64,000 nt of DNA from an uncultured Bacteroidota bacterium (lineage in GTDB: Bacteria > Bacteroidota > Bacteroidia > NS11-12g > UBA9320). A model generated the notes under the pieces. The model made no database searches. It had not been told where the DNA came from and worked only from the letters and a program-made list of their open reading frames with translations. Below are positions 19,841-28,199 of the stretch, one piece after another (within the stretch, counting starts at the first letter, position 1; each line of letters starts with the position of its first letter). The stretch lies in contig CAKZLB010000013.1 of NCBI GenBank assembly GCA_937124965.1, positions 124,001-188,000 of the forward strand, in the 5' to 3' direction. The translations under genes and the position numbers were made by a program.

Positions 19841-20287
19841 ATGGAAATATCCGTATCTGTTACGATAAATAAAACAAAAGCAACTGTTTGGGATGCAATT
19901 GTTGATATTGAAAATTGCCAATCTTTTATTACCTCAATTGAAAAAATTGATATTTTAGAGAAACCAAAAGACACACTGAAGGGTTTTAAATGGAAAGAGA
20001 CCCGTGTATTGTTTGGCAAAGAGGCCACAGAAACAATGGAAATTACTGATTACGAAAACGAAAAATTTTATCAGACACGTGCGGATAACCATGGATCTGT
20101 TTATATTTCAAAATTATCCCTAGATGAAATTAACAAAGTGACCCGACTTACCATGTCATTTAAGTCTATTCCTGAAACATTTGTAGCCAAAATTATGTCA
20201 ACTCTTATGAGTTTCATGATAAAAGGTTCAATGCAAAAAGCCTTGCTTAAAGACCTTAACGACATAAAAAACCATTTAGAAAAATAA
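19841..20287 (+). CDS. SRPBCC (START/Bet v1-like) family protein
   Basis: A 148-residue protein without signal peptide or membrane segment. The N-terminus follows the SRPBCC pattern (EISVSVTINKTKATVWDAI, then a DIENCQSF helix), with alternating strands and a long C-terminal helix (residues about 118-147). The family folds into a hydrophobic-ligand cavity, but its members vary widely in function and no catalytic residues are evident. It lies 18 nt behind the M3 peptidase lipoprotein and is probably in the same transcript. Confidence 0.75.
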   Translation: MEISVSVTINKTKATVWDAIVDIENCQSFITSIEKIDILEKPKDTLKGFKWKETRVLFGKEATETMEITDYENEKFYQTRADNHGSVYISKLSLDEINKVTRLTMSFKSIPETFVAKIMSTLMSFMIKGSMQKALLKDLNDIKNHLEK

Positions 20288-20397
20288 GTCTTCGATATAA
20301 ACGCTTCAGTGAAACTAATACGTTAAAAGAATACTTTTTTCCCAGTTTAGATACAACAATTTAGTTGCTCAAAGTCTCTTTATATAAAACGAACTAC

Positions 20398-21474
20398 ATG
20401 AGATCATTTTTATTTTGTGTTTGTCTTTGTGCAATTACTATCGTGTGCGCTCAAAATAGTTGGATCAGAATCGATAGACCTGAAAGCCAATTCATTACAC
20501 ATACTTCATTAGAAATGGTTGGTTACCAAATACCTTGCTCACCATGTATTACCAAGTACCCAAAAAGATTTGAAATTCTTGACTTTTATATAAACAAAGA
20601 TTGTAACCGATTTAAAATTAGAATGACCTATTCCGATTTATCGAGAATAGACACCTCTGACCTGAAGTATTATTTTCTAGCTAAAGCTTATCAAACACAG
20701 AATAGTCCACAGATTGTAACAGATGCTGATTCGGCGACAATGTATAATTATTTACCACTGAATAAAGTACAAGTAACCGTAGATACAAACAATAAAAAAT
20801 ATTTACTAAAAACTGTTAACAACCAGCTCTATGCCTTACAATTCTTCTGGGAGTCGCATGACTCTATACCTTCTAAACTTAAAAGAATTTCCGGGGCTGT
20901 AGACTTTTATGTAAATCAAGAGTGCTCAAAAAATAGCACTTTCCCTTATACTTATTTTCATGGTGGGTTTGGTCAAATTGAAAAGCCACTTTACACTATT
21001 GACAACCTTCGATATATGTCTCCCACAGACACCATCACAGTCTACGGTAACTTCCACAAACCAACGGGTTTCTCTTATAGAACTAGTCATATAAACATTC
21101 ACAAACCTAGACTCTCAAAGTATTACAATTCATTAGGTGCAGTGCGTTACATTTTTGATGAGGCCACATTTGCACCAATCGAAAACTCTTCAACCTTTGT
21201 AATTCCTATTGAGAAATTTACAACAGAACATAAAATAAATCTGGGGACCTTTGTCTTTAATGATAACGAGAATCTTCAACTTCCTGAACTGTCAACCACG
21301 GATTCGACAACTAAAGCAACTTGGATTGAATATTCTAAAAACACCTATGGGTTATGGGTAACTATAATCACTAATTTTGATGATTCACGAAAGTTTAACG
21401 TCTTCATTAATGAAGGCCAGCCAAGTAAAGAATCATTAACAATGCACCTAATATTTCCCAAAAAAGTCGAATAA
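20398..21474 (+). CDS. Hypothetical secreted protein
   Basis: Start set at ATG 20398, giving signal peptide MRSFLFCVCLCAITIVCAQ; the upstream TTG at 20365 would add 11 residues before it. The 358-residue mature protein is beta-rich, with a CSPCITKYPKRFEIL segment near the N-terminus and repeated aromatic, Asp and Thr residues. I recognise no domain and no T9SS sorting domain, so a periplasmic or outer-membrane location is most likely. The gene is 110 nt from the SRPBCC gene and convergent with the tRNA cluster. Confidence 0.7.
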   Translation: MRSFLFCVCLCAITIVCAQNSWIRIDRPESQFITHTSLEMVGYQIPCSPCITKYPKRFEILDFYINKDCNRFKIRMTYSDLSRIDTSDLKYYFLAKAYQTQNSPQIVTDADSATMYNYLPLNKVQVTVDTNNKKYLLKTVNNQLYALQFFWESHDSIPSKLKRISGAVDFYVNQECSKNSTFPYTYFHGGFGQIEKPLYTIDNLRYMSPTDTITVYGNFHKPTGFSYRTSHINIHKPRLSKYYNSLGAVRYIFDEATFAPIENSSTFVIPIEKFTTEHKINLGTFVFNDNENLQLPELSTTDSTTKATWIEYSKNTYGLWVTIITNFDDSRKFNVFINEGQPSKESLTMHLIFPKKVE

Positions 21475-21476
21475 AA

Positions 21477-21509
21477 AAAGCCTTGTAAGTACTTAACTTA
21501 CAAGGCTTT
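21477..21509 (-). terminator. Intrinsic terminator of the tRNA cluster
   Basis: Perfect 14-bp arms (AAAGCCTTGTAAGT and its complement ACTTACAAGGCTTT) enclose a 5-nt loop. Read on the - strand the stem is followed by an unbroken T-run, so it terminates transcription coming from the tRNA genes. On the + strand there is no T-run, but the hairpin may still slow transcription from the upstream gene. Confidence 0.85.
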
Positions 21510-21523
21510 AATAAATAACTCTG

Positions 21524-21597
21524 TGATCCCACCAGGACTCGAACCTGGAACCTACTGCTTAGAAGGCAGTTGCTCTATCCAGTTGAGCTATGGAACC
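21524..21597 (-). tRNA. tRNA-Arg (anticodon TCT)
   Basis: A 74-nt cloverleaf on the - strand. Acceptor arm GGTTCCA pairs with TGGGATC (one G-T pair), followed by discriminator A. Anticodon stem ACTGC/GCAGT holds loop CTTCTAA, giving TCT. The T arm contains GGTTCGAGTCC. CCA is not encoded. It is the last gene of a three-tRNA - strand cluster. Confidence 0.95.
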
Positions 21598-21645
21598 ATC
21601 ATTTAAAAAGTTCGCTCTTTTGTAGAACGAACCTTTCAAAATGTG

Positions 21646-21719
21646 TCGGGGTGGCAGGATTCGAACCTACGACCTCCTGCTCCCAAAGCAGGCGCGATAC
21701 CGGGCTACGCTACACCCCG
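21646..21719 (-). tRNA. tRNA-Pro (anticodon TGG)
   Basis: A 74-nt cloverleaf on the - strand. Acceptor CGGGGTG pairs with CACCCCG, followed by discriminator A. Anticodon stem CCTGC/GCAGG encloses loop TTTGGGA, giving TGG. The T arm contains GGTTCGAATCC. CCA is not encoded. It is the middle gene of the cluster. Confidence 0.95.
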
Positions 21720-21789
21720 AAGTGTAACTGAGTTTTACTTTAGTTCAAATCATCAAATAAACCGATGAATTTACACCAAAATATTCTCG

Positions 21790-21877
21790 CGGTGAGGGCG
21801 GGATTCGAACCCGCGGATCGCTTGAGGCGATCGGCAGTTTAGCAAACTACTGGTTTAAGCCACTCACCCACCTCACC
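21790..21877 (-). tRNA. tRNA-Ser (anticodon GCT)
   Basis: An 88-nt class II tRNA on the - strand. Acceptor GGTGAGG pairs with CCTCACC, discriminator G. Anticodon stem GTAGT/ACTGC holds loop TTGCTAA, giving GCT. The long variable arm (GATCGC/GCGATC) is typical of tRNA-Ser. CCA is not encoded. First gene of the cluster. Confidence 0.95.
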
Positions 21878-21888
21878 GAATGGGTCGG

Positions 21889-21896
21889 CAAAATTA
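21889..21896 (-). promoter_or_regulatory. -7 promoter element of the tRNA cluster (TAATTTTG)
   Basis: On the - strand TAATTTTG followed by C fits TAnnTTTG. It ends 11 nt before the first base of tRNA-Ser, which places the transcription start a few bases ahead of the tRNA. No obvious -33 TTG. Confidence 0.6.
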
Positions 21897-22006
21897 CCCT
21901 AATTTTTAAACTTTCTAGCATTTTTTTAATTTTTTGTAAAATAAATTTAATCCCACATTTTAGTGACGGTATTCTAAAGGTTTTTTATAAAATTTGACCC
22001 TAGTCT

Positions 22007-24646
22007 ATGACAACACTTAATTCGAAAAATTACCAGTTTGTAGAAATGAAAACCTATGGGTCTACAGAGTGGCTTGCAGACAATAAAAAGAAGTATCGAT
22101 CAGTATTCGACAAAGCCGAAGTTGGCTACGTTTATTGTGAGTTTCGTTTCTTTAACCTAAAGTATCGCCAAGATGATTGGTCATTAAACCTTACACTGAA
22201 GTGTATTGATGATACTAAAAAAGAAGTCTGCACTCTAAAATGTGATCGTTCGATCTCCCTAAACTCTCAAGATGTTTTTATTCGTGAAGGATGGGGCACT
22301 AAACACGCAGGTGGGTTTTGGTCTAAGGGATCTTACAAGTGGGAAGCCTGGATTGATAACGAACTTATCGCTGAAAAGAATTTCTACGTTCAAGACTATG
22401 GCGTTGTTTCAGGTTTAGGACAACCGTACTTCAAAATTAATTCGATTAAATTTTATGAAGGTCCTGATGCAAATGTTTTACTCGATAGTCGACGTTACTA
22501 TAGAACATTTAACCATCAATTCACTCGATATATTTGGGCTGAGCTTAAAGCTGAGAATCTTATTCCAAATGTTAAATATTGGACGTGCGAGCTTACCTTT
22601 AATTTTAGAACGAATAGTAATTTACTGAAAGGAACTGTTACCAAACTATTCTTTGTCTATCCTCAAGAACCAACATTTGTAATAACTGTAGGTTGGGGAT
22701 CTGATGTAATAGGAACATGGGGAAAGGGAAGTTACTACATGGATATTTTGTTCCAAGACAAACTCCTCGCTAGTAAAAGTTTCAACATCGGCGACGATTA
22801 CATTGAAGCGTCTGAATCAGACTTTACCATCATGCGGCAAGTTGATGAGGTTGTGATGAACAAACAACAACCAAAGAAGCTACCAGTACCAACAATAACT
22901 TCTCCTGCGGCAGTACAAGAATCAGATGTAATGTCTGAAATGGCAGACTTGATTGGGTTAGAAAGTGTTAAAGAAAGAATCAAAGAGTATAGTAACTACC
23001 TGCAGTTTATAACATTACGAAAACAAAAAGGCATTGAAGACAATGAACCGTTAAATATTCATGCAGTCTTTAAAGGAAATCCTGGAACTGGTAAAACCAC
23101 AGTTGCTAGAAAACTAGGTAAGATTTATAAACAACTTGGACTTCTTTCCAAAGGTCATGTTCATGAAGTAGATCGGGCAGACTTAGTTGCTGAATTTATT
23201 GGTCAGACGGCGCCAAAAACAAAAGCAGCAATTAAGAAAGCAAAAGGTGGTATTTTGTTTATTGACGAAGCATATTCTTTAGCTAGAAAAGACGATGATG
23301 CCAAAGATTTTGGAAAAGAAGCTATCGAAATTTTGTTAAAAGAAATGACGGATGAATCAGATATGGCGGTAATTGCTGCAGGATATCCTGATGAAATGGA
23401 AAATTTCTTAAGTTCAAATCCTGGCTTAAAGTCAAGGTTTACTCAGGTTTTTGATTTTGATGATTACATCCCACAAGAACTTCTGCAGATAGCAGAGTAC
23501 TCAGCAGATAAGCGAGGAATTAGTTTTTCTCAAGAAGCTAAGGATGAGTTTTATAAAAAGTTAGTTGCAGCATATCGAGATAGAGATCGCTTTTTTGGAA
23601 ATGCACGACTTGTTAATTCGTTGGTTGATGAATGCAAAATGAACCTTGGTCTTCGAGTGATGGCTGTAAAACATCCAGAGTCGCTAACAATGACTGATTT
23701 GTCAACGGTAAATATCGATGACGTAAGCAAACTTTCTATTGCCAAACCAGACTCGATTCCAGACATTCCTATTGATGAAGAGTTATTGCGTGAATCTGTT
23801 GCAAAACTGCAACTTATGATGGGGCTTGAAAAAGTTAAAAATGATATTCAAGATCTAATAAAATTGGTAAGGTTTTATAAGGAAACCAATAAAGACTTTC
23901 GTAAATCATTTTCATTGCATTCAGTCTTTACAGGTAACCCAGGTACGGGTAAAACGACAGTTGCGCGTATTTTGACACAGATTTACAAAGCCTTAGGAAT
24001 TATTGAAAGAGGAAACTTAGTTGAGTGTGATAGGCAATCCTTAGTTGGAGGTTACGTTGGACAAACGGCCATTAAAACAGGTGAAATAATAGATCGAGCG
24101 ATGGGCGGAGTACTTTTTATTGATGAAGCTTATTCATTAACAGAAGGTGGCAATTCTGATTATGGAAAGGAAGCAATTGAAATTATCCTCAAGCGAATGG
24201 AAGACTATAGAGGTAATTTTATTGTCATTGCGGCGGGATATACCGACAATATGCGTAGATTCCTTGAATCGAATCCAGGTCTAAAGTCTCGTTTTGACCG
24301 AACGTTCCTTTTTGAAGACTTTGAAGCAGATGATTTATTTAATATTGCTTTAAACCAGTTCAAAGACCACAATTTAACGCCAGATAAAGGAGCTAAAGAT
24401 ATGCTTCAAAAAATGATGACGTTGATGTATGAAGGAAGAGACAAGTACTTTGGGAATGGACGAGCTGTTCGAAAATTGGTTGAAGAAGCCGTAAGAAACC
24501 AACACCTTAGAATGAGTGGAATTGCAAATTCAAAGCGAACTAAAAAAATGGTTAATACCATTATCACTGCAGACCTTGAAACGATTCAACTAGCGGAAGC
24601 AGTTAAAAAAATAGAACGGCAAAGCATTGGGTTTAAAATGAATTAA
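22007..24646 (+). CDS. Tandem AAA+ ATPase (CbbX/SpoVK type) with duplicated N-terminal domain
   Basis: An 879-residue cytoplasmic-looking protein. Residues about 1-132 and 135-266 look like two copies of one beta-rich domain, each ending in a similar block (GWGT..GFWSKGSYKWEAWID and GWGSDVIGTWGKGSYYMDI). I cannot assign that domain. Two AAA+ modules follow, each with Walker A GNPGTGKTT (about 357 and 643) and Walker B FIDEAYSL (about 417 and 703), plus SNPGLKSRF arginine-finger regions. The modules match the CbbX/CfxQ/SpoVK group, whose members remodel or activate protein partners. The duplicated N-terminal domain may select the client. Two nucleotides separate it from the beta-barrel gene behind it, so the two are co-transcribed. 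Confidence 0.88.
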   Translation: MTTLNSKNYQFVEMKTYGSTEWLADNKKKYRSVFDKAEVGYVYCEFRFFNLKYRQDDWSLNLTLKCIDDTKKEVCTLKCDRSISLNSQDVFIREGWGTKHAGGFWSKGSYKWEAWIDNELIAEKNFYVQDYGVVSGLGQPYFKINSIKFYEGPDANVLLDSRRYYRTFNHQFTRYIWAELKAENLIPNVKYWTCELTFNFRTNSNLLKGTVTKLFFVYPQEPTFVITVGWGSDVIGTWGKGSYYMDILFQDKLLASKSFNIGDDYIEASESDFTIMRQVDEVVMNKQQPKKLPVPTITSPAAVQESDVMSEMADLIGLESVKERIKEYSNYLQFITLRKQKGIEDNEPLNIHAVFKGNPGTGKTTVARKLGKIYKQLGLLSKGHVHEVDRADLVAEFIGQTAPKTKAAIKKAKGGILFIDEAYSLARKDDDAKDFGKEAIEILLKEMTDESDMAVIAAGYPDEMENFLSSNPGLKSRFTQVFDFDDYIPQELLQIAEYSADKRGISFSQEAKDEFYKKLVAAYRDRDRFFGNARLVNSLVDECKMNLGLRVMAVKHPESLTMTDLSTVNIDDVSKLSIAKPDSIPDIPIDEELLRESVAKLQLMMGLEKVKNDIQDLIKLVRFYKETNKDFRKSFSLHSVFTGNPGTGKTTVARILTQIYKALGIIERGNLVECDRQSLVGGYVGQTAIKTGEIIDRAMGGVLFIDEAYSLTEGGNSDYGKEAIEIILKRMEDYRGNFIVIAAGYTDNMRRFLESNPGLKSRFDRTFLFEDFEADDLFNIALNQFKDHNLTPDKGAKDMLQKMMTLMYEGRDKYFGNGRAVRKLVEEAVRNQHLRMSGIANSKRTKKMVNTIITADLETIQLAEAVKKIERQSIGFKMN

Positions 24647-24647
24647 C

Positions 24648-25382
24648 ATGAAAAGTGTACACCTTTGGACAATAGTTCTCGTTTTGTCAGCGACAATTTC
24701 TAACGCTCAAGAAAGTGTCCAATCTGACTTTACTATTGGTACAAACATTGCCAGTTTAGTTCAAAGCAACTCCTTCCCTTCTCTGCTACTAGACTATAAT
24801 TTCACAACAAACAATCATGTGCGGCTTCAAGTTGGGTATAGCAATTCAAGTGGAAATTTGGAGACTGATATTCAATCTACCCAAACTCAAAACAATGGTT
24901 TGAACGGTGACACTTTAATCACGAACAGCCCATACAGTAGAAACTTTTACAATATTCAGCTTGGGTACTATCGAACAACGAAGATTGACGAAAAATTCAA
25001 TATATATTTTGGGTTGGATTTTGTTTATAGACAAACGAACAATCGCACTGAATTAAATCTTAAAACGAAGCGAGAATTCTCTGTAAATCAAGCACAGTTT
25101 TTTGACACACGTGAAAAAGTAAAAACGAACATTTCAAGTTTTGGTGTGGCACCCATGTTTGGTATTCTGTATCAACTTGGAGAACGAATTAATCTTGGAT
25201 TTGAAATTCACTCCTTAGTGCTTTCAACATCGTATCTTGAAACCATTAACCGTAAAACGGTACAATCTTCATCCTTTGACCCTCGATTATTTGAGACTGA
25301 GCAAAAAGGGACTCGAGGCTGGAATGAAGTAACCAACTCATTTAACCCAATGAGCGGCTTGTTTATTTCCTATCGTTTATAA
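24648..25382 (+). CDS. Predicted outer-membrane beta-barrel protein
   Basis: A 244-residue protein with signal peptide MKSVHLWTIVLVLSATISNA. The rest shows alternating amphipathic strands with aromatic girdles (NFYNIQLGYYRTTKID, FNIYFGLDFVYRQT, INLGFEIHSLVLSTSYL) and ends in strand GLFISYRL, as in small outer-membrane barrels of Bacteroidota. It starts 2 nt after the AAA+ ATPase stop, so coupling is likely. Its 3' end overlaps the convergent hutI by 6 nt. Function unknown. Confidence 0.72.
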   Translation: MKSVHLWTIVLVLSATISNAQESVQSDFTIGTNIASLVQSNSFPSLLLDYNFTTNNHVRLQVGYSNSSGNLETDIQSTQTQNNGLNGDTLITNSPYSRNFYNIQLGYYRTTKIDEKFNIYFGLDFVYRQTNNRTELNLKTKREFSVNQAQFFDTREKVKTNISSFGVAPMFGILYQLGERINLGFEIHSLVLSTSYLETINRKTVQSSSFDPRLFETEQKGTRGWNEVTNSFNPMSGLFISYRL

Positions 25383-26612
25383 AAACTTCTTCCCGTTAAC
25401 GTAGACATCATCTATCGTATTTTGCGCAAAAGAATACGGCACCGCGTTTATTGACTTAATATTTTTGCTGACAATAACGTTCGCTTTTTTGTTAATTGCT
25501 ATACTTCCAACTTCGTTCTCAATTTCTAGAGCTGCCGCAGCATTTATAGTTAAAGCATTCAACGCCTCTTCCGGTAGAATATTCATATAAATACACGCTA
25601 AACTCATAACAAAACTTAAATTCCCCGTTGGTGATGAACCAGGATTATAGTCACTTGCCAGCACGAAAGGTATATTTCTCTCTATTAGTTGACGCGCAGG
25701 AGTGTAAGGTATTTTAAGAAAAAATGAACATGCTGGTAAAGCCACTCCAAAAATATTGGTATTGGCTAATGTATTGATATCATTTTCAGTCATTACCTCT
25801 AAATGCTCTACACTTATTGCTTTATTTCGTGTAGCCATTTCAATTGCACCAGAACTAGTAAACTGGTTCACATGTAAACGCGATTTTAGTCCATATTTTA
25901 AACCCGCTTTTACAATCCGTTCTGTTTGTGTAACAGTGAAATACCCTTCTTCGCAAAATGCGTCAATATAATCCGCAAGATTTTCAGCGTGGATTGCAGG
26001 CAGCATCTCATTTATTATCAAATCAACATAGGCATCATGATCATTCGCGTACTCTTTAGGAAATGCATGTGCGCCCAAGAAAGTCGACTTTACTGGTATG
26101 AGATTTTCATCCTTTAACCGCTTGATTACACGGAGCATCTTAAGTTCGGCTTCAAGCGTCAAGCCATAACCACTTTTTATCTCAATGGCACCTGTACCTA
26201 AACGAATAAGCTTGTTTAATCGATGTAATGCATCTTCAAACAACTCATCTTCTGACATAGATTGCAGTTTTGCAGCCGAATTCAAAATCCCTCCGCCATT
26301 AGATGCAATCTCTTGATAGGATAGTCCTTTGATACGATCTACAAATTCATCTTCTCGATTTGCTGCAAAAACAAGGTGTGTATGACAGTCAACATAACTA
26401 GGATAAACAATACCTCCTTCAACGTCTATTTCTTCAGCATTAGATTCAGTCAAATCTTCCATAGAACCAAAACCAGCGATGCGATCATCTTTAAAGTCCA
26501 GAAAAGCATTCTTTATGGATTTAATCTTTGACAAGTCATGTCCAATCTTTACGGTGTTGCTATCAGTAATACCGTAAAGAACACCAATATTTATTAATCG
26601 TTTTTGTCCCAT
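25377..26612 (-). CDS. hutI: Imidazolonepropionase
   Basis: A 411-residue amidohydrolase that opens imidazolone-5-propionate to N-formimino-glutamate, the third step of histidine degradation. HutI hallmarks include VDCHTHLVFAANREDEF with the metal-binding HxH, GGGILNSAAKLQ, IEIKSGYGL, HVNQFTSSGAIE, VEHLEVMTENDI and ASDYNPGSSPTGNL with the metal Asp. ATG 26612 is chosen over the TTG three codons upstream (26621). It is divergent from the carbonic-anhydrase-like gene with 57 nt between them. No hutH, hutU or hutG is present in the window, so the rest of the pathway must be encoded elsewhere. Confidence 0.96.
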   Translation of the reverse strand: MGQKRLINIGVLYGITDSNTVKIGHDLSKIKSIKNAFLDFKDDRIAGFGSMEDLTESNAEEIDVEGGIVYPSYVDCHTHLVFAANREDEFVDRIKGLSYQEIASNGGGILNSAAKLQSMSEDELFEDALHRLNKLIRLGTGAIEIKSGYGLTLEAELKMLRVIKRLKDENLIPVKSTFLGAHAFPKEYANDHDAYVDLIINEMLPAIHAENLADYIDAFCEEGYFTVTQTERIVKAGLKYGLKSRLHVNQFTSSGAIEMATRNKAISVEHLEVMTENDINTLANTNIFGVALPACSFFLKIPYTPARQLIERNIPFVLASDYNPGSSPTGNLSFVMSLACIYMNILPEEALNALTINAAAALEIENEVGSIAINKKANVIVSKNIKSINAVPYSFAQNTIDDVYVNGKKFL

Positions 26613-26669
26613 ATTCCTCAAAAAATCTATTTCTTCGTTGAGCGAAAATACATTTTTAAGCAGCAGAAC

Positions 26670-27194
26670 ATGGCACTTATAAAAACTTTTAAAAACCTAG
26701 AACCCAAAATTTCCGGAGACACCTTTCTAGCAGAAACATCTGTTTTAATCGGAGATGTAACAGTTGGATCAAAGTCGTCAATATGGTATGGAGCCGTTCT
26801 CAGAGGGGATGCCGACTCAATTACAATTGGAGACCAAGCGAACATCCAAGATAATGCAGTGATTCATGTGGATCCAGGCTTCCCAGTTTCAATTGGAAAT
26901 GGAAGTATTGTAGGTCATTTAGCCCTTGTTCATGGAGCGACTGTTGAAAACAATGTACTTATTGGAATGAATTCCACAATTTTAAATGGAGCTCATATTG
27001 GAGAATTTAGCATTGTTGGAGCTAATGCTCTAGTAACTGCAAACACAAAAATACCACCTCGTTCCTTAGTTTTAGGCAGTCCAGCGAAGGTGGTTAAAGA
27101 GTTGTCCGATGAGCAAATCAATCACATAAAAAGAAATGCGGATGCTTATGTTAAATTAAGTGAGCGTTACCTCGACGAAGAACTATCAGATTAA
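26670..27194 (+). CDS. Gamma-carbonic-anhydrase-like hexapeptide-repeat protein
   Basis: Start at ATG 26670 gives 174 residues, the usual length; the TTG at 26604 would overlap the divergent hutI start. It is a left-handed beta-helix with hexapeptide repeats (IGDVTVGSKSSIWYGAVLRG, IGNGSIVGHLALVHGATV). The three zinc-binding His are visible, one in AVIHVDPG and two in VGHLALVHG, as in the YrdA/PaaY/gamma-CA group. A C-terminal helix follows (KELSDEQINHIKRNA). Cytoplasmic trimer expected; whether it hydrates CO2 or has another role is not determinable, since many YrdA-like proteins are poorly active. Confidence 0.88.
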   Translation: MALIKTFKNLEPKISGDTFLAETSVLIGDVTVGSKSSIWYGAVLRGDADSITIGDQANIQDNAVIHVDPGFPVSIGNGSIVGHLALVHGATVENNVLIGMNSTILNGAHIGEFSIVGANALVTANTKIPPRSLVLGSPAKVVKELSDEQINHIKRNADAYVKLSERYLDEELSD

Positions 27195-27210
27195 TCTCAT
27201 GAGAATTAGG

Positions 27211-27238
27211 TTATCCACGAATCATTCACAGTGGATAA
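27211..27238. promoter_or_regulatory. Inverted pair of DnaA-box-like octamers
   Basis: TTATCCAC and its exact complement GTGGATAA face each other across 12 nt, starting 16 nt past the carbonic-anhydrase-like stop. Each matches 8 of 9 positions of the DnaA box TTATCCACA. The pair could equally be the stem of an RNA hairpin. No T-run follows, so a terminator is unlikely. Confidence 0.4.
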
Positions 27239-27327
27239 GTACCAAAATCTTTAAAGTAATATTGACCTTTCAAAGTCGCGGACGATATATACTATAGTGC
27301 GATCAAATATTTGTTCGTCAACGACGG

Positions 27328-27416
27328 TTATTAGAAACCATGCCAGGTTTCGTTAATAATTTAGTTATTTAGATTTAGTTATTTTTAAAAACCGGAGCTT
27401 AGTCACTCCGGTTTTT
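27328..27416 (+). ncRNA. Candidate structured RNA ending in an intrinsic terminator
   Basis: A hairpin at 27328-27359 (TTATTAGAAACC with GGTTTC-GT-TAATAA, a 2-nt bulge) is followed by an AT-rich linker and the strong terminator at 27387-27416. The block lies 130 nt past the previous gene and ahead of the peroxiredoxin promoter, so it could be a small RNA or the 3' UTR of the preceding gene. I cannot match it to a known RNA family. Confidence 0.3.
27387..27416 (+). terminator. Intrinsic terminator
   Basis: Perfect 11-bp arms (AAAAACCGGAG/CTCCGGTTTTT) with an 8-nt loop, followed by more T. It ends transcription from the carbonic-anhydrase-like gene or from a small RNA in this interval, and insulates the peroxiredoxin promoter. 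Confidence 0.85.
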
Positions 27417-27461
27417 TATTACATGTTTCAATCGGGTTATCAAGAAACATTATAGCATTTG

Positions 27462-27493
27462 TTTGCCCCTTTCTTTAGCCTAATATAGCTTTG
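27462..27493 (+). promoter_or_regulatory. Complete Bacteroidota promoter of the peroxiredoxin gene
   Basis: A -33 element TTTG (27462-27465) and a -7 element TAGCTTTG (27486-27493) are 20 nt apart, within the normal range. The predicted transcription start is about 10 nt before ATG 27512, giving a very short leader. Confidence 0.72.
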
Positions 27494-27511
27494 CGACAAA
27501 TTAGAAAATAT

Positions 27512-28144
27512 ATGTCAGTACTAGTAGGAAAAAAAGCGCCATCATTTAGCGCAGGAGCCGTAATTAATGGTGAAGAAATCATCGAAAACTTTACGTTAGA
27601 TCAGTTTTTAAAAGAGAAATATGTCATCTTCTTCTTTTACCCAAAAGACTTTACGTTTGTTTGCCCAACTGAATTACATGCATTCCAAGAAAAATTAGAA
27701 GAATTCAAAGCAAAAGGATGCGAAATTGTAGCATGTTCTACCGATACTGAAGAGTCTCACTGGGGATGGTTAAATATGGCTAAAGACCATGGAGGAATTC
27801 AAGGAGTAACATACCCAATTGTTGCGGATACCACAAAAACTATCAGCATGAACTACGGAGTTTTAGCTGGAGAGTATGGTTATAACGAAAACGAAGAAAT
27901 GGCTGCTTCTGGGCCAATGATTGCTTATAGAGGTTTGTTTTTAATAGACAAGGAAGGTGTGGTAAGACATCAGTTGGTTAATGATTTACCGTTGGGAAGA
28001 AACGTAAACGAAGCAATGAGAATGTTGGATTCATTAATCCATTTAGAAACCCATGGTGAAGTTTGTCCAGCAAACTGGGAAGAAGGAAAAACTGCAATGA
28101 ACGCTACACACGATGGTGTTGCAGATTATCTAGCAAAAAACTAA
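27512..28144 (+). CDS. Typical 2-Cys peroxiredoxin (AhpC/Prx1 group)
   Basis: A 210-residue cytoplasmic thiol peroxidase reducing H2O2 and organic hydroperoxides. Peroxidatic Cys51 lies in DFTFVCPTE and the resolving Cys185 in HGEVCPANW, with the C-terminal YLAKN tail typical of Prx1-type enzymes. ATG 27512 follows a well-formed promoter; the upstream TTG at 27491 lies within the -7 element and is rejected. No dedicated AhpF-like reductase is adjacent, so recycling probably relies on thioredoxin. The gene has its own promoter and terminator and is monocistronic. Confidence 0.96.
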   Translation: MSVLVGKKAPSFSAGAVINGEEIIENFTLDQFLKEKYVIFFFYPKDFTFVCPTELHAFQEKLEEFKAKGCEIVACSTDTEESHWGWLNMAKDHGGIQGVTYPIVADTTKTISMNYGVLAGEYGYNENEEMAASGPMIAYRGLFLIDKEGVVRHQLVNDLPLGRNVNEAMRMLDSLIHLETHGEVCPANWEEGKTAMNATHDGVADYLAKN

Positions 28145-28162
28145 GAGTATTATATATCAGTG

Positions 28163-28196
28163 AAAGCCTGTTTCTTTTTAGGAGCAGGCTTTTTTG
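28163..28196 (+). terminator. Intrinsic terminator of the peroxiredoxin gene
   Basis: Arms AAAGCCTG/CAGGCTTT separated by 14 nt, followed by TTTTGTTTTT, 19 nt past the peroxiredoxin stop. It abuts the 3' end of the convergent gene at 28200. Confidence 0.8.
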
Positions 28197-28199
28197 TTT

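Noticed and set aside
25377-27194. Histidine utilisation operon
   Set aside because: Only hutI is present; the adjacent gene is a divergent carbonic-anhydrase-like protein and no other hut gene is nearby.
27262-27293. E. coli-like -35/-10 promoter (TTGACC and TATACT)
   Set aside because: Spacing is 20 nt and Bacteroidota housekeeping promoters use TAnnTTTG; AT-rich DNA gives such matches by chance.
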